The translations under genes were made by a program, and so were the position numbers. Below are positions 43,031 to 52,413 of a DNA stretch of 64,000 nt, one piece after another. The stretch covers positions 118,343 to 182,342 of the forward strand of contig NZ_JAMGBG010000043.1 of assembly GCF_023516595.1 (NCBI RefSeq), read 5' to 3'. The notes under the pieces were generated by a model, which saw only the letters and a list, made by a program, of their open reading frames with translations, did not search any database and was not told the DNA's origin. Every line of letters begins with the position of its first letter. The first letter of the stretch is position 1. Source of the DNA: Streptomyces neyagawaensis (GTDB taxonomy: Bacteria; Actinomycetota; Actinomycetes; Streptomycetales; Streptomycetaceae).

Positions 43031-44110
43031 GTGAGCGCGCTGTTCGAGCCCTACCGCCTGCGTGAACTGACCATCCCGAACCGGGTGTGGATGCCCCCGA
43101 TGTGCCAGTACTCTGCCGCGCCGGAGGGGCCCGGGACGGGCGCCCCGGGCGACTGGCACTTCGCGCACTACGCGGCACGCGCCACCGGCGGGACGGGCCT
43201 GATCATCGTCGAGGCGACCGCCGTGGCCTCCGAGGGCCGGATCTCCCCGTACGACCTCGGCCTCTGGAACGACACGCAGGTGGAGGCGTTCCGCCGGATC
43301 ACCGGGTTCCTGCGGACGCAGGGGACGGTGCCCGCGGTGCAACTGGCGCACGCGGGGCGCAAGGCGTCCACCGACCAGCCCTGGCGGGGCGGCGACCCGG
43401 TCGGCCCGGACGCGCACGGCTGGCAGCCGGTCGCGCCCAGCGCGGTGCCGTTCGACGAGAAGCACCCGGTGCCGGACGAGCTGACGGTCGAGCAGATCCG
43501 GGCCGTCGTCGGGCAGTTCGCGGAGGCGGCCCGCCGTGCGCTCGCCGCCGGTTTCGAGGTCGTCGAGATCCACGGCGCCCACGGCTACCTGATCAACGAG
43601 TTCCTGTCCCCGCACTCCAACCGCCGTACCGACGCCTACGGCGGCTCGTACGAGAACCGGATCCGTTTCGCACTCGAGGTGGTGGACGCCGTCCGGGAGG
43701 TGTGGCCGCAGGACAAGCCGCTGTTCTTCCGGGTCTCCGCGACCGAGTGGTTGGAGGAGGGCGGCTGGACGGCGGACGACACCGTCCGGCTCGCGGCCGA
43801 ACTGAAGGCCCACGGCGTGGACCTCCTCGATGTCTCCACCGGCGGCAACGCCTCCGGTGTCCGCATCCCCGTCGGCCCCGGCTACCAGGTTCCGTTCGCC
43901 GCCCGCGTCCGGGACGAGGCGGGGCTGCCCGTCGCGGCGGTGGGTCTGATCACCGAGGCCGAGCAGGCCGAGAAGATCCTCGCCAATGGGGAGGCCGACG
44001 CCGTGCTGCTGGGCCGTGAGCTGCTGCGCAACCCCTCCTGGGCCCGGCAGACCGCCGGGGAGCTGGGGGGCGAGGTGCACGTTCCCGAGCAGTACCACCG
44101 GTCGGTCTGA
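43031..44110 (+). CDS. NADH:flavin oxidoreductase, old yellow enzyme (YqjM type)
   Basis: A 359-residue FMN ene-reductase that reduces activated alkenes, quinones or nitro compounds. It starts at GTG 43031. Conserved features: IPNRVWMPPMCQYSA (with the Cys of the YqjM class), VQLAHAGRKAS, VEIHGAHGYLINEFLSPHSN (substrate His pair), RTDAYGGSYENRIRF, and AVGLITEAEQAEKIL. It is divergent from its probable ArsR repressor, a common arrangement for electrophile-responsive OYEs. Confidence 0.93.
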   Translation: MSALFEPYRLRELTIPNRVWMPPMCQYSAAPEGPGTGAPGDWHFAHYAARATGGTGLIIVEATAVASEGRISPYDLGLWNDTQVEAFRRITGFLRTQGTVPAVQLAHAGRKASTDQPWRGGDPVGPDAHGWQPVAPSAVPFDEKHPVPDELTVEQIRAVVGQFAEAARRALAAGFEVVEIHGAHGYLINEFLSPHSNRRTDAYGGSYENRIRFALEVVDAVREVWPQDKPLFFRVSATEWLEEGGWTADDTVRLAAELKAHGVDLLDVSTGGNASGVRIPVGPGYQVPFAARVRDEAGLPVAAVGLITEAEQAEKILANGEADAVLLGRELLRNPSWARQTAGELGGEVHVPEQYHRSV

Positions 44111-44181
44111 CCTCCGCGCCCCGGCGGACCCCGGATGGTCTCGTCAGGCGGGGCGCGCCCCGGCGGACGGCGGGGTGGGGA

Positions 44182-47100
44182 TCAGGCGGGGCTCGGCTCG
44201 GCCGAGGTTCGGAGCCCGGGTCGCAACAACCGCTGGACCGTCCGCTCCAGGTCGGGCAGGGTCCGCTGGCCTGCCACCGCGAGAGCGATCGCGGCGGCGA
44301 CGCCCGCCCAGGCGAGCGGGCCGAGCGGGGTGCAGCCGAAGAAGTGGCTGGCGCCCGGGATCTGGACGAGGACGACGAGGGCCGCGGCGGAGCCGAGGGC
44401 CGTGGTGCGGACCAGCGGGCTGTGCCTGCGGTCGGCGAGGGTCTGGGCCAGCTGGGTGCCGACCACTCCGCACAGGGCCATCGTCGTGGAGCGGCGCGCG
44501 GTGCCCGGCGTGAAGCGGCCGGCCAGCCAGGCAAGGGTGGCGCCCAGGCAGGTGGTCAGGGCGCGGTGGCGGATCTGGCGCATGAGGGGCGCGCCGAGGA
44601 GGTCGGTGCCGAGCGGCTCCGGGCCCGGGGCGGCACCCTCGGTGTCGCCGCCGTTCGTGGCGCCCGGCTCCTCCTTGGGGGTGACCGCCACCGCCATCGC
44701 GGGGAACAGGTCCGTGAACAGGTTCACCAGCAGCATCTGGCGGGTGGAGAGCGGGGCCCGTCCGGCGAGCACCGTGCCGAGGATGCCGAAGCCGATCTCG
44801 CCCGCGTTGCCGCCGATCAGGATGGCGATGGCGTCGGTGACGCTGTGCCACAGGGAGCGGCCCTCGGTGACCGCCTCGATCAGCACCGACAGGTCCTCGT
44901 CGGTCAGGACCAGGTCGGCCGCGTTCCGGGCGGCGGCGGAGCCGCGGGCCTGGATGCCCACGCCGATGTCGGCGGCGCGGATGGCCGCGGCGTCGTTGGC
45001 GCCGTCGCCGACCATCCCGACCACCCGGCCCGCGTCCCGCAGCGCCTCCACGACCTGGAGCTTCTGCTCGGGAGCGACCCGCGCCACGACACCCGCGTCC
45101 CGCAGCATCCTCGACCGTACGGACCGGTCGGCGGAGGCGAGTTCGTCGCCCGTGACGACGGTCGTGTCCTCGGGCCAGCCGAGTTCGGCGGCGATCGCCC
45201 GGGCGGTCTGCGGGTGGTCGCCGGTCAGCATGACCGGTCGTACGCCCGCCTCGCGCAGCCCGCGCACCAGGTCGGTGGACGTCTCGCGCGGGACGTCGGC
45301 AAGCGCGAGCAGGCCGGTGAACTCCAGGTCGTCCAGCGGTTCTTCGAGGGCGGCGGACGGTTCCTCGTCCGCGCGCAGCGGGCGTTCGGCGACCGCGAGG
45401 ACGCGCAGACCGTCGCGGGCGAGGGACTGCGCGGTTCCGGACGCGTGGTCGGGGAGGCCGGGGCAGGCGGGCAGGACCGTCTCCGGGGCGCCCTTGACCA
45501 CCAGGACGGGGGTGCCGTCCGCCGCTGTGCCGACGGCCGCGGCGTAGCCGCGGGCCGCCTCGAAGGGCCGGCCCTCGGTCTGCTCCCACTCCGGGTCGGG
45601 GCCGGCCGCGTCCAGCACCGCCTCGTCGGTGGCGTGCACCGGGCGGGTCGAGCCGCCGTTCAGACGGGGGCAGGCGCGGGCGGCGACACGCAGGGTGCGG
45701 GCCGTGCCGTCGGCGGCGGTGTCCTTGAGGGTGCGGACCGTGCCGTCGGCCTCGCCGACCCGGACCAGGTGGAGGCGGTTCTCGGTGAGGGTGCCCGTCT
45801 TGTCGAAGCAGACGGTGTCCATGCGGCCCAGCGCCTCCAGGGTGCGCGGGGTGCGCACGAGGACGCCGCGGCGGCTCAGCCTACGGGCCGCCGACAGCTG
45901 TGCCACCGTGGCGACCAGTGGCAGCCCCTCGGGGACGGCGGCCACGGCCACCGCGACGCCGCCGCTCACCGCCTCCCGGATGGGCGTGCCGCGCAGCAGC
46001 GACAGACCCGTCACCGCGGCGCCGCCGGCGAGGGTCAACGGCAGCGCCTTGCGGGTGAGTTCATGGATCTTGGCCTGGACACCGGCGGACGGGGGTGTGC
46101 GCGCGGCCAGGGCCACGGCACGCGCGGCCTCGGTGCGGTCACCGGTTCCCACGACGACTGCCCTGGCCTGGCCCGCCACCACGGTGGTGCCCTCGAAGAC
46201 CATGCAGCTCCGGTCGGCGACAGGCGCGCGGGGTGTCGGGGCCGTCTGCTTGTCCACCGGCAGGGACTCCCCGGTGAGCGCCGACTCGTCCACCTCCAGA
46301 CCGTCCTCCCACAGCAGCCGGGCGTCGGCGGGCACGACGTCGTCCGCCTTCAGTTCGATCACATCGCCGGGGTCGAGCACGGCGGCGTCCACGGTCTCGG
46401 CCTCCGCCGAAGCGTCCTCGGCCGGCGGGCCCGTCGGCTCCTCCGGGTCCCGGGGCGTGACGCGGGCCTTCCGCTGCTGGTCGGCGAGCAGTCCCGACAG
46501 CGCCCGCTCGGCGCGCAGCCGTTGCAGACCGCCGACCAGGGCGTTCAGATCGAGCGCGCCGAAGACGAGGAGGGCGTCCACGACCGAGCCGAGGATCGCG
46601 GAGGCCGCCGAGCCGACCGCCAGCACCGGGGTGAGCGGATCGTCCAGCTCGCCCCGCACCGCCCGGGCCAGGTCCAGGGTCCAGCGCACGGGGGCGGCGG
46701 CGGGCGTGTGGCCCACCGTGTCGGCCACCTCGTGCAGCCGCCCGGCGGCCTGCTCGACCACCGTGGTGTCCGCCTCCTCGTCGGCCGCGTGGTCGAGCCG
46801 GTCGAGGACGTCGTCCGGGGGCAGCGCGTGCCAGGCCGTGCGCGGCTGGGGGTGCGGCGCCCGGGCCAGGGCCACGCCGAGGGCGCCACGTACGCCGCTG
46901 AGCAGGGCCGTCGCGGCGGCGACGTCCACGGGGACGTGGCGCAGTCCGGGCAGGCGAGCGCGTCGGCGCGCCCCCTCGGCCTCGCCGACGGCCACGAGCA
47001 GCCCGGACAGGGCGGCGCCGGACCGGGCGAGGGTCTGCGACCGCTGGCCCACCGCACGGGCCGCCGGTACGGCGGTCAGCAGTCGCCACACGTCGGCGAG

Positions 47101-48810
47101 ACCGCCCAGGGCGAGAACGTCCGCGCTCCAGACGACGGCGGAGTCCCCGTCCGCGAGGGCGACGGCCACGTCCCCACTGAGCAGACCGTCCAGGACGGCC
47201 ATGCCTTCCGGCGCGGGGGTCGTGGTGTGCCGGGCGCCGCCGTACTCGTCCCGTGCGCGGACCCCGTCGTCCCGCCCGCCCGTGCCCTCGTCCGGCACAT
47301 GGGCGTCGCCGGGCGCGCTCGGGGTGTCGTCGTCCCGCGCGTTCGTGGAGTCGTCCCGTACGTGGGTGTTCTCGACGCCCGTCTCGGGGTCGGTGGAGGG
47401 GAAGCGGGCGACGGTCAGGACGGTGGCGCCCTCGTCGCGCAGGCCCCGCACCACCTCGCGCAGGGGGCGGTCGCCGGTCACGACCTGGTCGGCGAGGTTC
47501 GTGAAGTCGCGCAGCGCCGGGTCGTCCACCATGACGACGGCGAGTCCGGCCCGGCGGGCCGCGTCGAGCACGGTCTCGGCCCAGGGGTCCGCGCCCGCGC
47601 CGGGGCTCCTCAGCGCGCTGGGGTGCAGTACGACGGTGTCGACGGTTTCCAGCCGCCGCAGCCGTTCGGGGTCGCGGACCAGCACGCCGGTGCGGGCGAG
47701 GGCCGCGCTGAGGACGTAGTGGAAGGCGGCGGGGCCGTAGCGGGCGGCCTTGGGCGAGCCCGCGAGGACGGCCTCCGCGGCCTCCTTGCCGTCGTGCTTG
47801 ACGAGCAGGGTCGCCGCGGCGCCCAGCACACTCCCGGTGGAGGCGTGGGAGGCGTACTCCTGGGCGGGGGTGGACCGCAGGGGCGGCCGTACGGAGGGGC
47901 GCGGGGGCAGGCCGACCCGCCGCGGGGTGCAGACCTGGTCGTGGACGGTGTCGAAGGCGGTCGCGCGGGCCAGGGTGTCCCCCAGCTGGCAGGTGCGCAG
48001 CGCTCCGTCGAGCAGCAGGGCGATCGGGCTCTGGCCCGCGGCGTGGACGGCGGCGTTGGCCGTCGCCAGCAGCACGTCCATACGGGACGGGCCGAGCCGG
48101 TCGCGCAGGAAGGCGCGGAAGCGGGGGTTCTCGCGCAGCAGCGTCGCCACCGCCGTGACCACGCGCGGTGAGCGCGGCAGCCGCAGGAAGGAGCCGGCCA
48201 GGGCGACACCGGTGCCGAGGGTGTCGGCGGCGAGGGCCGTCGCGGCGGCCCGGGTGCCGGCCGGGTCGCCGGGGTGGGCGTATCCCTCGACGTCCTCGTC
48301 GGCGAGGGACAGCCCGTGCCGGGCGGCGAGTGCGACCGCCTCGTCCACGACCGTGTCGCCGAGGGCCTCCTCGGCGGCGGACACCACGAGACGTGCCAGG
48401 CCCCGGTCCCAGTAGGCGAGCGCCACGTCCGGCCGCTCGGCCAGTGCGGCGGCCACCTTGCGGGCCGCGTGTTCCATCCCTCCCTCGCGGTGAACCCGTT
48501 CGGGTGTCTCGGGCCGCAGCGCGAGATGGGCCCGCGCGCCGGAGCGCCAGGGGCGCGCACCACCCGGCAGCGCGCTGCGGGCGACGCGTGCGACGTGCGC
48601 GGCGCTGTCCGCGCCCCGGACGCCCGCCCGTGCCGTTCCGGCCACCGCTCCCGCGGCCAGACCGACCGCGGGTCCGGCTCCTCGGGCGAGGAGCCGGGGC
48701 CCGGCCAGCGCGAGCCCGGTGGCGGCGGCCGTCGGACGTGTCAGCAGTCCGAGTCCTCCGGCGCGCCCCCGCTCAGCCTGTGCATCACCCCACCGGCCAC
48801 CAGGTGCCAT
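44182..48810 (-). CDS. Large P-type ATPase with a degenerate N-terminal duplicate half (CtpI-like)
   Basis: A 1542-residue membrane pump, similar in size to mycobacterial CtpI. ATG 48810 follows GAGGGAGAG. The C-terminal half has full P2-type motifs: LTGESLPVD (near 845), the helix-4 motif AVPEGLPL (near 960), FDKTGTLTEN (near 1003), VMLTGDHPQTA, VGDGANDAAA (near 1269). The N-terminal 730 residues look like a second, inactive ATPase core: RRLETVDTVVLHPSALR (near 393) aligns with the phosphorylation loop but has His-Pro-Ser in place of Asp-Lys-Thr. GDSAVVWSADVLALGGLADV aligns with the hinge region. PEGLP suggests Ca- or Mn-like cation, not heavy metal; substrate unknown. A long His/Asp insert (HVRDDSTNARDDDTPSAPGD) lies in the N-half. 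Confidence 0.88.
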   Translation of the reverse strand: MAPGGRWGDAQAERGRAGGLGLLTRPTAAATGLALAGPRLLARGAGPAVGLAAGAVAGTARAGVRGADSAAHVARVARSALPGGARPWRSGARAHLALRPETPERVHREGGMEHAARKVAAALAERPDVALAYWDRGLARLVVSAAEEALGDTVVDEAVALAARHGLSLADEDVEGYAHPGDPAGTRAAATALAADTLGTGVALAGSFLRLPRSPRVVTAVATLLRENPRFRAFLRDRLGPSRMDVLLATANAAVHAAGQSPIALLLDGALRTCQLGDTLARATAFDTVHDQVCTPRRVGLPPRPSVRPPLRSTPAQEYASHASTGSVLGAAATLLVKHDGKEAAEAVLAGSPKAARYGPAAFHYVLSAALARTGVLVRDPERLRRLETVDTVVLHPSALRSPGAGADPWAETVLDAARRAGLAVVMVDDPALRDFTNLADQVVTGDRPLREVVRGLRDEGATVLTVARFPSTDPETGVENTHVRDDSTNARDDDTPSAPGDAHVPDEGTGGRDDGVRARDEYGGARHTTTPAPEGMAVLDGLLSGDVAVALADGDSAVVWSADVLALGGLADVWRLLTAVPAARAVGQRSQTLARSGAALSGLLVAVGEAEGARRRARLPGLRHVPVDVAAATALLSGVRGALGVALARAPHPQPRTAWHALPPDDVLDRLDHAADEEADTTVVEQAAGRLHEVADTVGHTPAAAPVRWTLDLARAVRGELDDPLTPVLAVGSAASAILGSVVDALLVFGALDLNALVGGLQRLRAERALSGLLADQQRKARVTPRDPEEPTGPPAEDASAEAETVDAAVLDPGDVIELKADDVVPADARLLWEDGLEVDESALTGESLPVDKQTAPTPRAPVADRSCMVFEGTTVVAGQARAVVVGTGDRTEAARAVALAARTPPSAGVQAKIHELTRKALPLTLAGGAAVTGLSLLRGTPIREAVSGGVAVAVAAVPEGLPLVATVAQLSAARRLSRRGVLVRTPRTLEALGRMDTVCFDKTGTLTENRLHLVRVGEADGTVRTLKDTAADGTARTLRVAARACPRLNGGSTRPVHATDEAVLDAAGPDPEWEQTEGRPFEAARGYAAAVGTAADGTPVLVVKGAPETVLPACPGLPDHASGTAQSLARDGLRVLAVAERPLRADEEPSAALEEPLDDLEFTGLLALADVPRETSTDLVRGLREAGVRPVMLTGDHPQTARAIAAELGWPEDTTVVTGDELASADRSVRSRMLRDAGVVARVAPEQKLQVVEALRDAGRVVGMVGDGANDAAAIRAADIGVGIQARGSAAARNAADLVLTDEDLSVLIEAVTEGRSLWHSVTDAIAILIGGNAGEIGFGILGTVLAGRAPLSTRQMLLVNLFTDLFPAMAVAVTPKEEPGATNGGDTEGAAPGPEPLGTDLLGAPLMRQIRHRALTTCLGATLAWLAGRFTPGTARRSTTMALCGVVGTQLAQTLADRRHSPLVRTTALGSAAALVVLVQIPGASHFFGCTPLGPLAWAGVAAAIALAVAGQRTLPDLERTVQRLLRPGLRTSAEPSPA

Positions 48811-49009
48811 GGCTCTCCCTCACCTCACGCGTGACGCCCTTCCGGGGGAGCCGGGTTCCCGCGAATCGGCTCGTCATCCATGCTTCCGGGGTGGATGGGG
48901 CGCAGTACGGCGCGTGGGCTCGCGGAGGCGCTCGGTCATGGCGTGCGGACGTGTATGGGGGCGCGTCCGGGGGTGCGTCTGGGGGCGCTGGAGTCGTGTA
49001 CGGTCCGCC

Positions 49010-50365
49010 TCACCGCTGCCGGAGCAGCCGGGACGGGACCACATCGGCGAGGACGCGGTAGCCCTCCGGGTTCAGGTGGAGCCAGTCGCCGTCGTGGAGG
49101 GTCGGCTGGAGCCGGCTCGGGTTCTGCGGGTCGCGGACGACACGGTCGAAGTCGAGGACGGCGTCGAAGCGGCCGCTGGTGCGGATCCAGGTGTTGACCG
49201 CCTGCCGTGCGTCCTCGCGGTGCCCGCCGGCGTCGTCGTAGAGCGTGTTGCCGTCGAACGGGAGCAGGGTCGCGCCGTACACACGGATGCCCTGGGCGTG
49301 GGCGCGGACGATGATCTGGTCGTAGGCGGCGACGAGGTCGGCGGTGACGCGCTGTTGGGCGGCGGGGGTGGCCTCGGCCGTTCCGATGTCGTTGATGCCC
49401 TCGAAGACGATCAGCTGTTCGACAGCGCTGTGGGCCAGGATGTCGCGGTCCAGTCGGGCCAGCGCGTTGGGGCCGAGGCCGTCGTTGAGGACGCGGTTGC
49501 CGCCGGCGGCCTGGTTCACCACGGCGATGCCCCGGGTGGCGGGCTTCTGCTGAAGTCGGTCGAAGAGCTGGTCGGGCCAGCGGTTGTTGCCGTTGGTGGT
49601 GGAGCCGCGGCCGTCGGTGAGCGAGTCGCCGAGGACGGCGACGGCGGTGGTGGCGGGCCGGGAGAGGACCTCGACGTCGCTGAGCAGATACCAGTGGTTG
49701 GTGGGGGTGGCGCCGGGGAGGTCCTCGTCGCGGGTGCGGTCGCCGTGCTGGAGGTAGGAGGTGGTGCGGGAGCCGGGGTGCGAAGTGAGGGCGAGGGACG
49801 CCTGGCCCTCGACCAGGTACGTGGTCACGGTGAGGTTGGAGCCGGGCCGCACCGTGAAGTCCAGCGGGTCGGAGACGACCTGGGCGCCGATCGGCACGGT
49901 CGTGGCGTCCCGGCCGCCGAACGTCACCGTCCGGGTGGTGCCGGGCTCGATGGCGCCGACCCCGGCCTGCCCGCCCTTGGGGAGGGCGACGGTGACCGCC
50001 GTCAGCGGCAGCGCGGTGCCGCCGAAGGCGTTGGAGAAGCGCAGCCGGACGCGGTCGCCGCCGGTGGTGACGCGCACGGTCTGGCGGAGGGTGGTGTCGA
50101 CGAGCACCGCCCGGTCGCCGGTGAACGGCGCCGGCGGCATGTTGTGCGCCTCGGTGAGCTGCGGCATCGCCGACCAGGTGTTGACCCAGTGCCGGGCGGC
50201 CGTGGCCGTGTCACCGGCGGCGGCACCGGCGGTGCCCTGCGGGCTCCTGACGAGCGCCACCACGGCGGAGGACGTCACGACGAGGGCCAGCGCGAGGACG
50301 CAGGCGGCGACGAGAGGGGCGAGCGACACACGGCTCGACGGTTTGGACGACTGGGACGGCTGCAC
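49010..50365 (-). CDS. Secreted or membrane-anchored SGNH/GDSL hydrolase
   Basis: A 451-residue esterase starting at GTG 50365; an upstream ATG at 50728 would add 121 low-complexity residues and lacks support. One hydrophobic N-terminal segment (LVAACVLALALVVTSSAVVA, residues about 17-36) serves as signal or anchor. An N-terminal beta domain precedes the SGNH core: block I AVLGDSLTDGRGST, block III-like FEGINDIGTAEATP, and the Asp/His of HDGDWLHLNPEGY. Related Streptomyces enzymes act on acylated polysaccharides or lipids. Its position next to a CE1 esterase and pectate lyases suggests a plant-wall role; this is inference. Confidence 0.9.
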   Translation of the reverse strand: MQPSQSSKPSSRVSLAPLVAACVLALALVVTSSAVVALVRSPQGTAGAAAGDTATAARHWVNTWSAMPQLTEAHNMPPAPFTGDRAVLVDTTLRQTVRVTTGGDRVRLRFSNAFGGTALPLTAVTVALPKGGQAGVGAIEPGTTRTVTFGGRDATTVPIGAQVVSDPLDFTVRPGSNLTVTTYLVEGQASLALTSHPGSRTTSYLQHGDRTRDEDLPGATPTNHWYLLSDVEVLSRPATTAVAVLGDSLTDGRGSTTNGNNRWPDQLFDRLQQKPATRGIAVVNQAAGGNRVLNDGLGPNALARLDRDILAHSAVEQLIVFEGINDIGTAEATPAAQQRVTADLVAAYDQIIVRAHAQGIRVYGATLLPFDGNTLYDDAGGHREDARQAVNTWIRTSGRFDAVLDFDRVVRDPQNPSRLQPTLHDGDWLHLNPEGYRVLADVVPSRLLRQR

Positions 50366-50499
50366 GGGCGATGCCTTTCTCCGGGACAGGGCTCTGCTGG
50401 AAGGGCTCGGGGGTGCGGGATCGTCGGCGGCTGAGGGTGCGGGTGCGGGTTCGTCGGCGGGTGCGGGTGCGTCGGCGACTGCGGGTGCGTTGTGGCTTG

Positions 50500-50525
50500 T
50501 CGCGCAGTTCCCCGCGCCCCTGAAA
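50500..50525 (+). repeat. Streptomyces-type repetitive element, copy 1
   Basis: A 26-base stretch (core CGCAGTTCCCCGCGCCCCTG) that recurs exactly in inverse orientation at 63916-63941. Such texts are known from many Streptomyces intergenic regions; function unproven. Confidence 0.7.
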
Positions 50526-50602
50526 CGGCCGGGGCTGCGCCCCGCGCCGTACGTGAGGGGCCTCGACGCCAAGGCGCGCGGGGTCCGGGCGCGCACCCGG
50601 TC

Positions 50603-50656
50603 GGTGCGCGCCCGGCAGTGGGTGCGCGCCCGGCGGTGGGTGCGCGCCCGGCGGTG
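50603..50656. repeat. 18-bp tandem repeat, three units
   Basis: Units GGTGCGCGCCCGGC(A/G)GTG start at 50603, 50621 and 50639. A decayed inverted half (GCGCACCCGG) precedes them at 50591. Intergenic. Confidence 0.7.
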
Positions 50657-50988
50657 GGTGGGCGGGAGACAGGTCGGCGGGTCAGGCGCGGCTCGTCCCG
50701 TGGAGGGCCCGGCAGGTGGGTGCGGCACTGTTGCCGGAGCGGTCGGCCCGCGTGCCGGCGTCGACGCCCGGCTCGATCACGCGACCGGCCCCGGCGCCCC
50801 GCGCGAGCGCGCGCCCAGCCCCGGCGCCCGGCGCCATCACGTGACCGGCACCCCGCGCGGACGCGTGGTCGCGGGTGGCGTCGGTCGCGATCACGCGCCC
50901 GCGCGGGGCTCTACGGGGCGCCCCAGCCGGTGACGGTCCGCCGGTCAACCCTCTCCCGCCGCGGCCGGTCGAGGGCCGGGGGCACGAT

Positions 50989-52032
50989 TCACTGGCCGGT
51001 GATGCCGAAGAAGGTCAGGACGCGCTGGCCCATGCCCCAGGCGTACACGTTGTGGCCGACGCCCTGCATGCTGATGCCCTCGACGGGGGCCCGGTCACCG
51101 GTGCCGCCGTAGCGGGTGCGGGTCCAGCCGTTCTGGGGTGAGTCGGTGGAGCTCGGTGTCTGGCCGACGCCGCGCACATTGGTCCACTGCTTGATCTCCT
51201 CCCCGAAGTTCGGGTACCGCAGCACGTCGTCCTGGGTGCCGTGCCACAGCTGCATCCGCGGCCGGGGGCCGTTGTAGCCGGGGTAGGCGCCGCGGACCAG
51301 ATCGCCCCACGCCTGCGGGGACCGGATGATCCTTCCGCCCGCGCACTCGCTGTTCCACTCCGAGCCGTTGGTGGTGGCGAAACAGGCGAACGGGACACCC
51401 GCGAAGGCGGCACCCGCGGCGAACACGTCCGGGTAGACGCCGAGCAGGACGTTGGTCATCATCGCGCCGGAGGAGATGCCGGTGGCGAAGATCCTGCTGG
51501 TGTCGGCGTTGTAGGTGCGGACCGTCCAGTCGACCATCGACTTGATGCCGACGGGGTCGCTGCCGCCGCCCCGGCGCAGCGCCTGCGGCGAGGCGACGTC
51601 GAAGCACTTGCTGCTGCGGGTGACGGACGGGTACACCACGATGAAGCCGTAGCGGTCGGCGAGCGAGGCGTACTCGGTGCCGCTGTACATGGCGGGCCCG
51701 GAGCCGGTGCAGTAGTGAACGGCCACGACGACCGCCGGTTTCCTGGCGACGTTGTTCGGCACGTACAGGTACATCTGGAGGTTGCTCGGGTTCTGCCCGA
51801 AACCGGTGATCTGGGTGAGCGCCGCGCGGGGCGCCGCCTCGGCCTTCGCGTCCCGGGCGGCGCCCGCGTCCGGAGCGGCCTGCGCGAGCGACGGCGGCTC
51901 GGGGGGCGGCGCGGCCGAGGCCGCCGGGGCGGTGAGGAACGTGGCCGCGAGTAACGGCGCCAGGGCGGCGAACAGCGCGACGAGGGCTTTGCGGAGCGGT
52001 CGGCGCGCGGTTCGGTGGGGGGTTCGGGGCAC
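50989..52032 (-). CDS. Secreted CE1-type esterase (PHB depolymerase / feruloyl or acetylxylan esterase family)
   Basis: A 347-residue exported alpha/beta hydrolase starting at GTG 52032 after AAGGGA. The signal peptide ends near residue 41 (LLAATFLTAPAASAA). Catalytic residues: Ser in ATGISSGAMMTNVLL (GxSxG), Asp in LWHGTQDDVLRYP, and His in GVGHNVYAWG. Paired cysteines are visible in VHYCTGSG / SKCFDV and FACFATTNGSEWNSEC. Streptomyces homologues carry acetylxylan or feruloyl esterase activity, sometimes with a binding module; none is attached here. A CebR-like box lies 69 bases upstream of the start. Confidence 0.9.
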   Translation of the reverse strand: MPRTPHRTARRPLRKALVALFAALAPLLAATFLTAPAASAAPPPEPPSLAQAAPDAGAARDAKAEAAPRAALTQITGFGQNPSNLQMYLYVPNNVARKPAVVVAVHYCTGSGPAMYSGTEYASLADRYGFIVVYPSVTRSSKCFDVASPQALRRGGGSDPVGIKSMVDWTVRTYNADTSRIFATGISSGAMMTNVLLGVYPDVFAAGAAFAGVPFACFATTNGSEWNSECAGGRIIRSPQAWGDLVRGAYPGYNGPRPRMQLWHGTQDDVLRYPNFGEEIKQWTNVRGVGQTPSSTDSPQNGWTRTRYGGTGDRAPVEGISMQGVGHNVYAWGMGQRVLTFFGITGQ

Positions 52033-52100
52033 GTCGTTGTCCCTTCAACGGGCCGGGAGGGAAGCGTCCGCCGAGCATCGTGACATGCACATGGCCGCCC

Positions 52101-52114
52101 TGGAAGCGCTCCCA
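52101..52114. promoter_or_regulatory. CebR-like LacI operator TGGAAGCGCTCCCA
   Basis: Differs at one of 14 positions from TGGGAGCGCTCCCA, the CebR box known from Streptomyces cellulase genes. It lies 69 bases before the CE1 esterase start and 313 before the divergent pectate lyase. Repression lifted by cello-oligosaccharides is the expected behaviour. Confidence 0.8.
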
Positions 52115-52222
52115 CACATCGAAAGAATTCGCTCCCTGCGCACCATCGGAGCGCATGCGCCGGACCCGCCGACCAGGACGCCCGCTTCACCTGGGACGCC
52201 CCATGGTCTTTTGCGCGAAGCG

Positions 52223-52251
52223 TTGACTAGAAAGCGCTTGCCCCCTACGTT
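52223..52251 (+). promoter_or_regulatory. Pectate lyase promoter with embedded AAGCGCTT palindrome
   Basis: TTGACT (52223-52228) and TACGTT (52246-52251) are spaced 17 bases. The spacer contains AAGCGCTT (52232-52239) within GAAAGCGCTTGC, a LacI-family half-site pair. A repressor there would block RNA polymerase directly. Confidence 0.65.
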
Positions 52252-52413
52252 CCGTTCAGCAGTGTGAACCGGCCGCCATTACCCGGCTGGAGCGGACGAG
52301 GGGCGCCTGGACCCCATCTGCCGGCACCCAAGCATTTCCCGGAGCGTCGAGTCCCCCAGCTCGACCACCCAAGCCGCCCTTGGCGATCAACATGACGCAC
52401 GACGTTCATATAC

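Larger units (their letters stand above)
50366..50988. other. 623-base intergenic region with repeats, no supported gene
   Basis: Between the SGNH hydrolase start and the CE1 esterase stop. It holds GTGCGGG-rich short repeats (50440-50490), the 26-base palindrome-related element at 50500, the 18-bp tandem repeat at 50603-50656, and GC-rich CGCGC tracts. No signal for an RNA gene is seen. Confidence 0.6.
52033..52413. other. 381-base divergent control region between CE1 esterase and pectate lyase
   Basis: Contains the CebR-like box (52101-52114) and the promoter with the AAGCGCTT palindrome (52223-52251). No gene supported. Confidence 0.6.

Noticed and set aside
44344..48171. A 1275-codon open frame on the plus strand, antisense to the large P-type ATPase
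   Set aside because: It mirrors the real gene; composition is Gly/Arg/Val-rich without motifs. Long antisense frames are normal in DNA with high GC at third positions.
50366..50728. N-terminal extension of the SGNH hydrolase from an ATG at 50728
   Set aside because: The extension is low-complexity Ala/Pro/Arg text over intergenic repeats; GTG 50365 with a nearby signal sequence is better.
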